Below, in pieces: positions 24,074-36,200 of a stretch of 64,000 nt of DNA (the first letter of the stretch is position 1; each line of letters begins with the position of its first letter). Made by a program: the position numbers and the translations under genes. The DNA comes from Acanthosepion esculentum (Eukaryota > Mollusca > Cephalopoda > Sepiida > Sepiidae), in NCBI GenBank assembly GCA_964036315.1, contig OZ038479.1, positions 61,634,393 through 61,698,392 of the forward strand, given 5' to 3'. A model generated the notes under the pieces. It worked only from the letters and a program-made list of their open reading frames with translations, searched no databases and was not told the origin of the DNA.

Positions 24074-24106
<33 letters not shown>
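24024..24106. repeat. Two (AT)n microsatellites
   Basis: AT runs at 24024-24042 and 24076-24106 with an imperfectly palindromic spacer (tatttcatagtgaaatat). Confidence 0.9.
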
Positions 24107-24110
<4 letters not shown>

Positions 24111-24216
24111 GAGGGAAAATTAATTAGCTTGCTTACGTGTCACTATAGATGCATTTGTATGGGATGAATGTGGTATGGTCGATAGACTGAATGAAGTCGT
24201 GGTAAGGACAGCTTAC

Positions 24217-24221
24217 ATAAG
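24217..24221 (+). other. Target-site duplication, left copy
   Basis: ATAAG immediately before the 5' LTR, repeated as ATAAG at 28765-28769 immediately after the 3' LTR. Five base pairs is the usual length for Ty3/gypsy integrases, so both outer ends of the element are original. Confidence 0.8.
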
Positions 24222-24654
<433 letters not shown>

Positions 24655-24661
<7 letters not shown>

Positions 24662-24840
24662 ACTTGGCGATAAAGATTTCGGACCCACACGAAAAAAAAT
24701 CTCTCTCGTCAACACAACAACTTGATGACGAAGAGTATGGACACGTACGAAAATAAATGTTTTTTTGCTCGCCAACACAATAACTGGCGACGGAAATTTG
24801 AGAGTCACGTCGACCACAACAACTTGGCGCCCATACACGA
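24655..24840 (+). repeat. Repeated LTR-end/primer-site-like units in the leader
   Basis: The text CACAACAACTTGG, which spans the end of the LTR and the start of the leader, recurs in variants at 24655, 24714, 24775 (CACAATAACTGG) and 24814. Unit spacing is 59, 61 and 39 bp. The last unit continues TTGGCGCCCAT. TGGCGCCCA matches the start of a tRNA-Lys-type primer binding site, suggesting that this copy, and not the one adjacent to the LTR, may be closest to the functional site. Confidence 0.65.
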
Positions 24841-24930
24841 AGGAATTCACACTGAGAACTACAAATTAACGACGAACATAAAAGAACGTACATAAGAGAT
24901 AGAAAGAAAAATTTCGTCACTCCCTAAAAA

Positions 24931-25807
24931 ATGGAAGATTTTCAAAGCAATGCTTGAGTTTATAAGAAGAAGTGAAGAAAGACAAATGCAACTCCAGGAA
25001 TTAATATTAAAAGTAACGGTTAACGCACAACAAAAGAATATCGAAAAAGAAGCGACTATTTCTTAACATGCAGTTTGGAACACAATAGAAACATTTAAAT
25101 TCTCTCTAGAAGATGATAAAAATTTCGGGGACTACTACAGACGTCATGAAGACATTTTCAACATTAATTGCCAAAATTGGACGGAAGCTAAGAAGCTACG
25201 TTTATTACTCAGGAAATTGGGAACAGAGGAGTACATAAAATTTGTGGACTATATTCTACCGAAAAAGACAAACGATTTGACGTTTGACGAGGCAGTTACA
25301 TGCCTTACGGAGCTCTTCAGTCCAAAGACTTCACTTTTTCACAAAAGGTGGAAATATCTCAACCTCGTAAAAAGCGAAAATAAGGACTACTCCACGTTCG
25401 CCGCAATCGTGAACAAACATTGCGATAATTTTAAATTAGCAGAATTGACTCCGGACAATTTTAAGTGTCTTATTTTCATACAGGGATTAGTTTCAGCCAA
25501 GGACAGTGAAATGCGAAAAAGAATGCTCACGAATCTTCAAAACGAATCTGGATTAACGCTATAAAAATTGTCAGAAGACTGCCAAAAATACTTGAGCATA
25601 AAAAAAGACTCTAAGGATATCGAGGTATCGATAGTAGCACACATACAAAAAGTTACGTTTTTCACCCCCCCCCCACACCGAAAGAAAAACAGAAATTTTA
25701 TGATTAAGAAAAAATTACAAGGTATAAGGCGATTAATGACAGAGATAAAAGCAAATATAAGCCCCCCCATCTGCATGCTACAGATCTGGTGGATTCCACT
25801 GGAATAA
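24931..25807 (+). pseudogene. Ty3/gypsy gag relic
   Basis: A plausible start is ATG at 24931 but the frame breaks after eight codons. The main frame from 24956 reads the retrotransposon capsid region, with RRSEERQMQLQEL, a stop near 25062, FGDYYRRHEDIF, FVDYILPKK and NKHCDNFKLAEL. A second in-frame stop lies at 25562-25564, followed by LSEDCQKYLSIKKDS. A run of C at 25667-25676 probably marks a frameshift before the zinc knuckle. Gag would form the intracellular particle. The zinc knuckle itself lies at the start of the next entry. Confidence 0.85.
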
Positions 25808-25820
25808 AGACTGTTGATTT

Positions 25821-28394
25821 AAATACAAGAACTGTTTAGCTTGTGGAAAAATGGGACATAAGGCATCTCAATGCAGAAACAAAAAACATACTAGAATGGA
25901 CTACGATGACAAACTAAACACAAGAAAATACGTGGAACTCGAGATCTTAAATAAGAAGGTAAAATTACAGTTAGACTCAGGATCGGATCTAACTATAATT
26001 AATTTACAAACATGGAGGAAGCTAAATAGACCGACCATGATGCATACACAGAAAATAGCCAAGTCTGTTACAGAGAAGCGTGTCAATTTTGAAGGAGAAC
26101 TAATTCTAAACGTAAAATTCCATGGAGAAACGAAAAAATTGAAGATATTTGTAATGAAAGACACAGAAAATTTAGTGGGCACAGACTGGATGCAAAAATT
26201 TGACGCATGGGATTTACCCATTAGCTCATTTTGTAAGAAAATAGAGTGCGATCCGTCAGAAGCTACAAAATTAAAAGAAGAACTACACAGTCAATTTCCC
26301 GACGTATTCTCGAGCGGTTTCGGACGATGTAATAAGGTTTCAGGTAAAATTGAACTAAAGGAAAATGTTCAGCCAGTATTCAAGAAAATGCGAAACGTGC
26401 CTTTCGCAACCATAGAAAAAATTGTCAAGCAGTTAGATAGATTGGTACAAACTGGAATCCTTTCACAAATCGAATCCAGTGAATGGGCGGCACCAGTGGT
26501 CTACGTAAAGAAAAATCCGGAGAAACCCCTGTTTGCGCAGATTTCTCGACTGGGTTAAACAAGGCTATCAAGGATTATCACTACCCATTGCCAAGCCCGG
26601 AGGAAATATTTACCAAGCTTAACGGTGGTAAGGTATTTCCTAAGATTGATTTAAGGGAAGTTTATCTTCAGATTCCAGTAGAAGAAGAAAGTACAAAGAT
26701 TTTATGTATCAATACTCACAAAAGACTTTACAAATTTAACAGATTGCCATTTGGGATAAAAGTAGCACCGTCAATCTTCCAACAGACTGTGGATACCATG
26801 CTCATGGGACAGAACTTTGCTACTGCTTACTTAGACGACATTTTAATCAAAAGCGATAATGTAGAAGAACACGCAACGCACATTAAAGAAGTTTTTAAAA
26901 GAATTCAGGATTTTGGTTTTAAAGTGAAGGAGAAAAAATGCGATTTTTTCTAAAAGAAATCAAGTATCTAGGCCATATAATCAATGAAAGTGGCAGAAAA
27001 CCAGATTCAGATAGGGCATCTGCAATAAAAAATATGCCTGAGCCGAAAAATGTCGCAGAGTTGCAAAGCTTTCTTGGTCTAGCGAACTATTACGGTGAAT
27101 TCATTGAAAACATGCACAAATTGAGGGCTCCCCTCAATGAATTATTGAAAAAAGATAACAAATGGAACTGGACGGAAGATTGTCAGAAAGTTTTTAAGGA
27201 GATCATAGAGAAATTAACGTCTGATCTAGCACTGACGCATTTTGATCCCAAACTGGAAATTATCATTGCTAGTGACGCAAGCTCACACGGAGTGGGAGCT
27301 TGTATATTACAAAAGATGCAGGATGGCACAAGGAAACCTACAGATCACGCATCTAGATCGTTGTCACCAGCAGAGAGGAATTATTCGCAAATGGAGAAAG
27401 AAGCGTTAGGCATAATATTCGCCATAACTCGCTTCCACAAATACATGGAAGAGAGTTTACTCTTCCAACTGACCATAAACCTCTTCTCACTATATTCGGA
27501 TCGAAAAAAGAACTACCAATTTACACAGCCAACAGACTTCTGAGATGGGGAACTATATTATTGAATTATAATTTCAAACCAGAGTCCCTACCGTCGAAGA
27601 AAATTGGTCATGCGGATGGATTATCTAGATTGGTACCTGCGAAATGCGAACCTCTGGAAGACTCTGTAATAGCGGCTTTGCGAGCCGAAGACGAAATTAG
27701 TAAAGTTCTAAACAATACAGTAAGGGAATTACCAGTGACCTTGTTAGAAATCAGAAGAGAAGCTGAAATGGATGAATTCATACGAAGTACAATAGAAGAA
27801 AAAGAAAGAAATCTAGCGGAATGTTTTTCAATTTGTGACCAGGTATTACTTTATAATGAAAGAGAGGTCATACCCAAATTTTTACAAAGACGAATTCTGA
27901 AGGACTTTCATCTAGGACACCCAGGGAAAATCGTATGAAAGCGTTAATGAGAAGTTTTGTGTACTGGCCTAATATGGATAACGACATTACTCAAATGGTA
28001 GAAAAATGTAGAGGCTGTGTAGCGGCAGCAAAGGCACCACCTATTATACAAAAACCATGGTCTAAGGTGGACAGACCTTGGTCTAGAATCCATGTGGACT
28101 ATGCAGGACCCATAGATAGATATTACTACTTGATAACGGTAGATAGCTTTAGCAAGTGGCCAGAAGTTTTCAGATACAAAAACCCTACGACGGAAAACAC
28201 TATTAATTGTCTACACGAGTTATTCGCAAGATTTGGCTTTGTAGATTGCCTTGTAACGGATAATGGTACCCAATTCACCTCGGGCGATTTTCAAGAATTC
28301 TCTGCGACTTATCAAGTCAAACATATTAAAATAGCACCATACCATCCACGATCTAACGGGCAAGCCGAAAGGTTTGTGGACACGCTTAAGAGAG
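25821..28394 (+). pseudogene. Ty3/gypsy pol relic (zinc knuckle, protease, RT, RNase H, integrase)
   Basis: In order: CCHC knuckle CLACGKMGHKASQC (25833-25874); protease LDSGSDLT with active-site Asp at about 25974; RT with LPFGIKVAPSIFQQ and catalytic YLDD near 26830; RNase H with IIASDASSHGVGA and SQMEKEALGIIFAI; integrase with HLGHPG...CRGC zinc finger, then HVDYAGP, VTDNGTQFTS and NGQAERF, supplying the D, D and E of the catalytic triad. The frame shifts near 26520, 26945, 27470 and 27930, each visible as continuation of the domain in another frame. After NGQAERFVDTLKRAF the sequence enters the 3' LTR directly, so the integrase C-terminal domain is gone. No gene product could be made from it as it stands. 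Confidence 0.93.
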
Positions 28395-28497
28395 CCTTTT
28401 ACCCAAGATGGACTCGTCCAAAATATACTTATACTGACAGAGAGAATACCTGCGGGGGTTGAGTCAGGGTGAGAGATACGGAGACAGTACACAGGGT

Positions 28498-28559
<62 letters not shown>

Positions 28560-28764
28560 ACAGAGAGAGAGTGTTACAGAGTGTTACAGAGTTACAGTTA
28601 CAGTTACAGAGACTTGTACATATACTTTCTACTAACCCGCATTCCTGGACTACTAACCTTCACTTCAAGTCTGTATTCTTACATTTAATACACTTATTTT
28701 TCTATCTCAATTACTGGCGCTGTTTATTTATTTGTGCAGGATTCCATTCCCGGAACCCACAACA
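28395..28764 (+). repeat. 3' LTR, 5'-truncated
   Basis: Aligns to 24238-24661 from CCTTTTACCCAAGATGG to CCCACAACA; the first ~16 bp of the LTR are missing at the join with integrase. Its microsatellite is a shorter (GA)n (28500-28557) with no (AC)n, followed by a GTTACA-based minisatellite (about 28557-28611) absent from the 5' LTR. Followed by ATAAG, the right target-site copy (28765-28769). Confidence 0.9.
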
Positions 28765-28769
28765 ATAAG

Positions 28770-29869
28770 TTAACAAAAATATTTTAGCTGTTGCATTTAT
28801 TATTCAGGTTTATGTATGTATAAATGCAGCTCTTTTCTAAATGCAGATCTAACTTCATTGCGTTCATTTCAATCAATCTGTCTCCCTGTCTTTATGACCT
28901 CATCCTTTTTTGCTTCTGCGTCTCTGGGCATGCGCATACTAAAGAAAAAACTGAGGTTGGTGAGATGTTTAGACAGAACCAAAAAACAGAAAAAAGGATA
29001 TAAACAGTATTGCTCACTAAAGGAAACGACCCAGGAATACATTTGATTACATATGCAAAGCACACTGGAAATGCAATTATATAGCCAAAAAGTACATATA
29101 TTTAAAAAAACAAAAAACAAAAAACAAATTTGAATAAATACTCTTTTTCAAGTTCGTTAAAGATGATTCCTTCCCTAAGTATTTAATTTCTTTTAACTTC
29201 CATTCCATTTATAAAAATTAGAGCCTCTTCCAATTTGTATGTTGTTATAATACTGCCTCACGCGACAGAAGTTTCGGATTAAATTTTTCCTAATAAACGT
29301 TTCCAACTTGAAAGTTTAACTGGGATAAATGGATATACAGGAAGACATCTTTACCCGTGTAAATTTGGTCCTATCGCTGGTGAAATCTGCGGATAATAAC
29401 GAAACAGCTAGGCATGCCTACTTTTTACTATAACCAAAAGCCCATGGGAGTCGCATCCCGTCTGTCATGAAGCCACAAAAATATAGCGAACTTACACAGG
29501 AAACCAACTGTAAAGAAATGAGTTTAAACCATTTCAGTAGTCAATAAATGAAACTTATTTTTGGTTAATTTGAGCTTTTCCCTAAGGATCTGATTGATTA
29601 ATCATTTAAATTATTTATCAAAGGCTTATGTTAGGTCGATGCTTTTTTGTTTACTCCTTTGAAATATATTTTGAAAGTAAATTTTAATTTAATAAAAGTT
29701 TTGAAAACGAAATCTCTACTGATTGAAGTTCTGGTTGGTGATCCGCGAATGGTGAGGTCGTCACGGTTGGTAAATCCGTGAATGATCAGGTCCTACATGA
29801 AAATTATTCTATAGTTTCACGGAGGAAGATATTTTTAAAATATGTCTAAAATCTAATACACACACACAG

Positions 29870-29947
<78 letters not shown>

Positions 29948-31200
29948 GTGTGTAACTCAACAATTTTATAAAAAAAATTGAAATCATAAAAATCGTTCAA
30001 GTGAATCTGTCGCATATAAAATTTGTACTAAGAGACCATTTCCGTTAATTTTTTGCAATGTATACACTTGTATATACATACGCATTTCAATTTTTTAATT
30101 AAAATATCTACAATTTAAGTTTCTTAGATTAACATGAGACCCTACTGCGATTTATAAAGTGTCTGTGTTGTAATAAATAATATTCACGCTAAAAGTCTAC
30201 AGAAAAATTCTTCCGGGTCTTATTTTTGATATTTATTACAACGGCCTTTTTTCCTTCAATGAAGGGACATTTTAAGGAATAAGGCCAATTTTTCGCCTTG
30301 TTAGGAAATCTTTTCTACCGTTTTAATAATAAAATGTCTGTTATCTTTGGTCAAAAGACCGAATTGGATTTTTAAAATTTATAAGAACGATCGTTCAGGC
30401 TATTAGAAATGATAAGGTTGGAATTTTATAAGTCATGATAAGGTTGGAATTTTATAAAACATTGAGGGGTGAAAAGATGGCAAACAGACAGAAAGATATT
30501 ATCCTATTTTGATACGTCGATAAGTGTCGGTGTTTGTACTGAAGAAGAGTCCAAGAAAACATTTTCTTTGAAAAGTAAAGAAAAATTATTTACAACTATT
30601 ACATATTCTTTTTTGCGTAAAGAAAGAAGTATATTTTAAGTAGATTACCATTTTATGGAATTGGATTAAAATTGTCACATAAACGAACACACACTACTTT
30701 AACACATGTTGAGAAGGGGAGATAAACAGCATTAAAAATGGAAATGGGTGACCTGAGATATTATGTAGTTTGTGTTCATTGATAACTTTGTGAAAGGCAT
30801 GAATCTACCTATCTCAATAGGTGTTGATATTGTGTAACAAAGATTTCCCTGTTGCGTGCTAATTAATGGAAAATGCCGGGTAATCCAGCATTGTTCGGAG
30901 AAATGTCATGGAGTGCACCTACAGATACAGAAAGTACAGAATAATTAGAGTTAAAGGGGGGGAAATGAAAATAGTATGAACTTCCAGAGCGCGACAGGAA
31001 GTTGTAGAAAGCCATATTTTATAAGGAAAGAGGAATAACAAAAGAAGTTTAAAAAGAGATGGAGATAAAAAAAATAAGTTTATAAAGATGAAGAGGAGAA
31101 AATGAAGAATTAAGTATATTTAGTCAATTTGTGACATCAAATTCTTAAAAATTTATAACCTCCTATTCTGCCTAAGAATTATTTCTATTTTTTCTTTAAA
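28770..31200. other. Unassigned sequence
   Basis: Contains the (AT)n run at 29871-29945 and a 23-bp near-tandem duplication at 30409-30457 (gataaggttggaattttata twice). From 30900 to 31130 it is purine-rich. No gene is supported. Confidence 0.4.
29871..29945. repeat. (AT)n microsatellite
   Basis: Pure AT run. Confidence 0.97.
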
Positions 31201-31202
31201 CT

Positions 31203-31358
31203 CTACATATCAACCTCCGCATGTCTTATGCCATTAGAATTATGTCCACCGAATATTAATTCAGCTATATCTTGCAACTCTCTCAGAATCATATCATTGT
31301 ATAGATTAAATAAACCCGAGGACAAGACGCCTCCATGTTTTAGTCCACTTACTATTTG
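31203..31358 (-). pseudogene. LINE reverse transcriptase fragment
   Basis: The minus frame reads QIVSGLKHGGVLSSGLFNLY, then NDMILRELQD and NGIRHAEVD, then a stop. It matches the motif B to motif C section of RTE-like non-LTR RTs (G.RQGC.LSP.LFNLY ... IRYADD), with the catalytic YADD degraded to HAEV. Fifty-one codons remain and no 3' end was identified. Confidence 0.75.
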
Positions 31359-32158
31359 TTTTGTTTTTGTATTCTCTAAAGTCGTTTTCTTTCCACATGC
31401 AGGCTGTTTGTTCCCAGTAATATTACGTTACTTGAGGGAAAAGGCGGGGGGTAGGACCAATCAGATCAATCTAAGCCCTGAAGAGTTATTTACTATAACT
31501 ATAAATGCATCAATTACTTTTCAATCTCAATGTATTTTCGCATATAATGATTTTACAACTTTATGTTTGTTGTATATTATCACCATTTGTAAATATTCTT
31601 GATATCTTAGAGTTTTTAGTCATTCCAAAACTCAGTTTATTCTTAAGTTTTAATTTCTAATTGGTGTTCTTTTATTGCTTAATACTTACAGATGTAGAAA
31701 ACTTACAATATATAAATGTAAACTGATTTTGGAATGTTTATCGATTTGTTTTGTTTACACCTTACGTGTTTGAAAGTCGTTCTGGGAAAAAGTCTGGCAA
31801 TAAATTGATTTCTAAGCAGAATCTATCCATTTCCACCAGATCAGTCTTGTGTTATGCGTCAATAAAAATCATCGCAAAACGAAGTTATGTTGGAAAAGTT
31901 ATTCACAAAAAGTAATTATATCAAGTACAGTAGTAAAGATAAAAAGAAAAATTGGGGTAGACATTGCCGTAGGTCGATCATTTTGTCTGAGGTTAAAGGT
32001 TGGTGAAGAAGAGGTTAATTTAGAAGTAAATGTTTGCTTGACTAAGTAAACTTTGACACAAAACAACATTCATGGACTTCCTCAGCAAGAACGAATTCCG
32101 TAGCAATACCTACATGGCAAGCATGTTAACCTTCCTACAGCAGGTGCTCGCCTTACAT

Positions 32159-32189
32159 ACGTATGTATGTATGTATGTATGTATGTATA
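32159..32189. repeat. (GTAT)n microsatellite
   Basis: About seven GTAT units. Confidence 0.95.
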
Positions 32190-33935
32190 AATAAAAATCT
32201 CTCTCAGCATACGCAGAACAGTGCTTAATTAAACTACATGATTTCGTGTTTTCTAAAATCATTCTTTTCAAAACATTTATTGTTTTTAGAAACTAGACAT
32301 TTCTTTCGTGAGCGTTTATTCCGTATAATTTAATGACAACAAAATCTATCTTAAAATATGAACTTCGGCCAAAGAAAGGAGTTTATTTCACATAGAGTCA
32401 AATTATTTTATCTGCTCTTTCTTTCGATTTTTTTTATTTTAACGCATAAAGTTTGCAGGTTTTTACAGTATTATTTGTGTTACGAATCACTGTGTTCCCT
32501 GATAGAAAATGGCCAGAAAACCCACTGTATCCAATACTTCTATTCCACTTTGTTTAGCACACATGAAAAACACTAAAGAATATTGTAAAATGGATTCTTG
32601 AAGCATCATCATCATCATCATCATGTACGCTCCCATCCTTGCCTCGTAGCAAAATGCTTTTTCATTGATTAATTTTGAGTGGGCTGGAAAGAGGAATGAA
32701 TATGAAATTAGTTTTCTATTAACTGAGTCGGAAACAATTACGATTTATTTTCTTTTTTCGTTACACCAATAATTATTTTTTTAAATGATGATTTTTTTTT
32801 ATCACGCGTAGTAATCTGATTTTATTCGACAAAAAAGTGATATGTTTGATAAAGGTAAAAAAAAAGTCTTAGGTTGGGGATATATTTTAAAATAATTCCA
32901 TCTGGTGCATTTTTAATAGTTTTCAAAGTTGAAATATATTTTTTGTTCACTGCGAGGGATAACATTACTCATCTCCAGAAAGGTTAAAATATAGATTGTT
33001 TTAATTTTAAATGAACATTGTATTGAACATTTGTTCAATATGTAATATTTTTCTCTTTTACTCTATTTAAAGATCGCTTATTTCCAATTTCTACACGCAA
33101 CGATACAATAATTGTGTTATTGCAGTATTTTGAATGATTGTCTCCTAGATGTTGTCTTCCACACCAGCATCGCTGGTTGACATTTGGGCTCACCTGAAAC
33201 CCAAGTGATTTTTAAGGCAAATTGGTACTATTTACTTGGAAGAGTGGTGAAACATAAACTTTGAAATGCAAATTCATCCATTTGGTCTTGAATCTAATCT
33301 TCTATAGTAGAAGTGTCTTAAGAATTTAGGATAATTTTTTTTTTTTTTAAACACTAAGTATGGAATAGTTTAAATATTTTGTTGTTTGCGTATTCTGTCA
33401 TAATGTTAATGTAAAAAAAGTGGAGCATTCTCACATTGAAAATTCCTTAAAAAGGTTAAGGGTCAGTGGAGAGCGCTGTAAATTAACGTATACTTTCATA
33501 TTTGGGAGTTTATTCATGCGAAAAACGAGTTTGCTTTGTAATCAGTTCAATGACATTTGAAATTATTAGGCATGCATAGAGATAGGTGTAAAGTTCTTAA
33601 AGAGCGCGAAAGAAAGAAAGAAAGAGACTGAAACCGTAACAATTTAGTGAAGGGAGGAGAGTGAAAGATAAAATATGGTAGGTACGTACTCAGTGTCGTG
33701 GAAAACGTGGTAATTTCGGATAGTGAGTTCGATATTAGCTGAATGCTTCAAATTGTTAAAACAAGTTCAGTCTCTTCTCACAGAGAAAAGAATGCAAAGA
33801 TAATTTTTCGACGCTAAACTACGTAAAATATTGCAGAAAGCCTGCTATTAGCACAAAACCTTGATAACAGTAGTAATCTTCTATTTATTGCTTAAAAATT
33901 CAATACGTCCATATTTGCTAGACAAATGTCAATTT

Positions 33936-33938
33936 GTG

Positions 33939-33993
<55 letters not shown>
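33936..33993. repeat. (GA)n microsatellite
   Basis: About 27 GA units; the Ser-Leu-rich minus frame is its translation. Confidence 0.97.
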
Positions 33994-33996
<3 letters not shown>

Positions 33997-34884
33997 GAGA
34001 AAGGTTTAGTTTGGCGCGAGTGTAGCTTTCAAAACATTCCGTAGCTCTGGTATGAAGATATAAAAAAACGAAGGAAACGTACACTGAGTTGTTGCTAAGT
34101 ACATTTTGTGAATGTGTATGCTTACATTGATTTATATTCAAAATTCTGTGTATTTCTTAGGCCAATCATAGTCTGGCTAAAGCATGACAATTAAACACAA
34201 ATTTCGTGGGTAGATCTATTCGACCTTCAAAACCGGGCATTCATGTCGATTCATTGGTGTATCCAGGGTTCTCACTGTCCAGCGTCAAATATACTTTCGG
34301 CGCCTGTACCTCTGAAATGTTTTGGTTGTTTTGTAACTCATTACCGTCTTAATGAAAATAGAAGAAATAATGAAAAGCACTCAGCGAGCACCAATGTCAT
34401 TGGCAACGCCTTTGACAATGTCGTTGTCATTGTCAACAATTGTCAATGCTTCTGCCAACCTCATTGCCACTTGTAGAGGAGGTAATTATAGAAATTCGTG
34501 GATCCACCCAAAATTTTTATCTCTTATACTATCCCCCATAGCAGACACCTCCACTAAACTTCATAGAACTCCATAAGGGATTTTGCGAGATATTTTGGTG
34601 TGGGCAACAACAAAAGGGAAGGTAATTCTGTATAGCACCACCCAATTTCTTAATCTGTTATTTCATATCCATTTCCAATCGTTTCACTAAATTTTATTGA
34701 ATTTTATAAATTTTCGAGATATTCATATGACAGAGTAATGTTGCAAGCATAAAGAATACGTTTATGTTTTAATCATAGTTTGAAACTTATATTTAATATT
34801 AGAAGCCATTTATTTCTTGTGTACATGGATTCTGAAACTGATTGATAAAATGCTGTTTAAGTATCATTTTATATTACTTACATT

Positions 34885-35274
34885 ATTTACTGTCTATATT
34901 TTTGGGATGAGGGGTTTTCACTATGGATTTCGTTAATCGGACTGACTTCCTCATCTTGGTTGCTTTCCTCACAACGTTTCGGCCGTCTGATCCTCCGGCC
35001 TTCTTCAGGTGCATCTCGAACTCGGGAACCGTCGGTCTGGAATTTCGAACCCAACCCTTTATTGTTACGGGGGTACCATGTTCTCGTTCCATTAAGGCCA
35101 TCGCTGCTGCTACTACTGCTTGACGCCATCGTTGCTGCTGCTGTGCTTCTATTATCGTTGTCACCGCTCTTGTTTGTCGCTGCCACTGCCTTTGCTCGGG
35201 ATTGAACTCAGAACATCGGGAGAACTTGCAATCACTGTTTCAACGTCCTAGTCGCCTCGGCCATGTGTCACTGG
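34885..35274 (-). mobile_element. tRNA-headed SINE, left arm of palindrome
   Basis: Reads on the minus strand from 35269 leftwards. The head has the A-box-like TGGCCGAGGCGAC and the B-box-like GAGTTCAATCCCGAGC at long-arm (Leu/Ser-type) spacing. A body with CAGCAGCAGC runs follows, then CCTGAAGAAGGCCGG...CGGCCGAAACG, then a tail ending near CCTCATCCCAAAAATATAG. Nearly identical in inverse to 35275-35624. The open frames with poly-Ser or poly-Ala/Leu through it are not genes. Confidence 0.8.
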
Positions 35275-35624
35275 GACACATGGCCGAGGCGACTAGGACG
35301 TTGAAACAGTGATTGCAAGTTCTCCCGATGTTCTGAGTTCAATCCCGAGCAAAGGCAGTGGCAGCGACAAACAAGAGCGGTGACAACGATAATAGAAGCA
35401 CAGCAGCAGCAACGATGGCGTCAAGCAGTAGTAGCAACAGCGATGGCCTTAATGGAACGAGAACATGGTACCCCCGTAACAATAAAGGGTTGGGTTCGAA
35501 ATTCCAGACCGACGGTTCCCGAGTTCGAGATGCACCTGAAGAAGGCCGGAGGATCAGACGGCCGAAACGTTGTGAGGAAAGCAACCAAGATGAGGAAGTC
35601 AGTCCGATTAACGAAATCCATAGT
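34920..35624. repeat. 705-bp near-perfect palindrome
   Basis: Left arm 34920-35269 and right arm 35275-35624 are each 350 bp and pair without a gap. The sum of paired coordinates is constant at 70544. I find one mismatch (35107 versus 35437) around a 5-bp spacer (actgg). The arms are two tRNA-headed SINEs placed head to head. Confidence 0.92.
35275..35624 (+). mobile_element. tRNA-headed SINE, right arm of palindrome
   Basis: Plus-strand copy of the element in the left arm: A box near 35283, B box near 35327, CTGAAGA at 35537-35543, CGAAACG after a GGCCG/CGGCC stem, tail to 35624. At 35625 it is followed by the tail of a third, minus-oriented copy. Confidence 0.8.
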
Positions 35625-35829
35625 ACATTATTTACATTATTCGGACTGTTATCCTCATCTTCATTGCCATATTGACAACGTTTCGACCGTTGTACGTTCC
35701 GGCCTTCTTCAGGTGATTGGAATTTCGAATCGAACACTTTATTTCGTCCTCCCGGGTAGATTGTTCTAGTTCCTCGTGTCGTGCCTCTTCCGGATGTCTC
35801 AGTTATTTCAAGGAGGTGACCTTGGTAAT
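35625..35829 (-). mobile_element. SINE fragment, tail-to-tail with the previous one
   Basis: Minus-strand sequence with ATAACTGAGACATCCGGAAG, GAACTAGAACAATCTA, CACCTGAAGAAGGCCGG and GTCGAAACGTTGTC, the same body as the copy at 37560-37830. The tRNA head is absent because another SINE begins at about 35830. Confidence 0.75.
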
Positions 35830-36200
35830 GGAAGCCTGGGAAGACAATATCGGCATGTTGCACTGTTAGTAAGTGCCTGAAAACTATTCCACTAGTTGAT
35901 GTAAGCCATGTGAGGAAAATTAGTTAGATTAAATTGTTCGAAAGCCGTCGATGGTTATGCTAAAACGATGTCACATATCATTATGACCGTGGGTTCTGAC
36001 ATTCAAGCCTTCTTCAGTTACTGATCATCCCAGAAACTGTAAGTAAGGTCTGCTCAGCACAGTTGTAGTACAAAATATAGCCTGGCTCTTTGAATCTTGA
36101 TGAGACACAAATGTGCTTTGTGGGAGCGCGCCTGCAGCAGGACTTAAATACACATCTTAATAGGCGCCACCGTCTCTCTAGACTGACGGGTCCCTACAAC
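35830..36200 (+). mobile_element. SINE body, second copy of the 23.6 kb family
   Basis: Homologous over about 340 bp to 23645-23990 (see that entry for shared blocks) with roughly 25-30 percent visible differences. Its 5' part is fused to the minus-oriented SINE fragment. Confidence 0.7.

Larger units (their letters stand above)
31360..34870. other. Unassigned sequence with short repeats
   Basis: Holds a (GTAT)n run, a (CAT)n run near 32607-32624, and a (GA)n run. The frames at 31849-32049 and 32358-32576 have no recognisable domain. At 34390-34450 there is a TTGNCAATG-rich patch (gtcattggcaacg, ttgacaatgtcg, gtcattgtcaac, attgtcaatgc) of locally repetitive text. Confidence 0.4.

Noticed and set aside
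33936..34141. Ser-Leu-rich frame as a low-complexity protein
   Set aside because: Translation of the (GA)n run.
34960..35205. Leu-rich 81-codon frame as a signal or transmembrane protein
   Set aside because: An artefact of CAG/CTG-rich SINE body read in one frame.
35275..35350. Candidate functional tRNA-Leu/Ser gene
   Set aside because: A and B boxes are recognisable but acceptor and anticodon stems do not pair, and the sequence continues as a SINE body.
34883..35863. Poly-Ser/Ala/Leu frames up to 174 codons on both strands
   Set aside because: They run through palindromic SINE copies and occur in mirror image on both arms; not genes.
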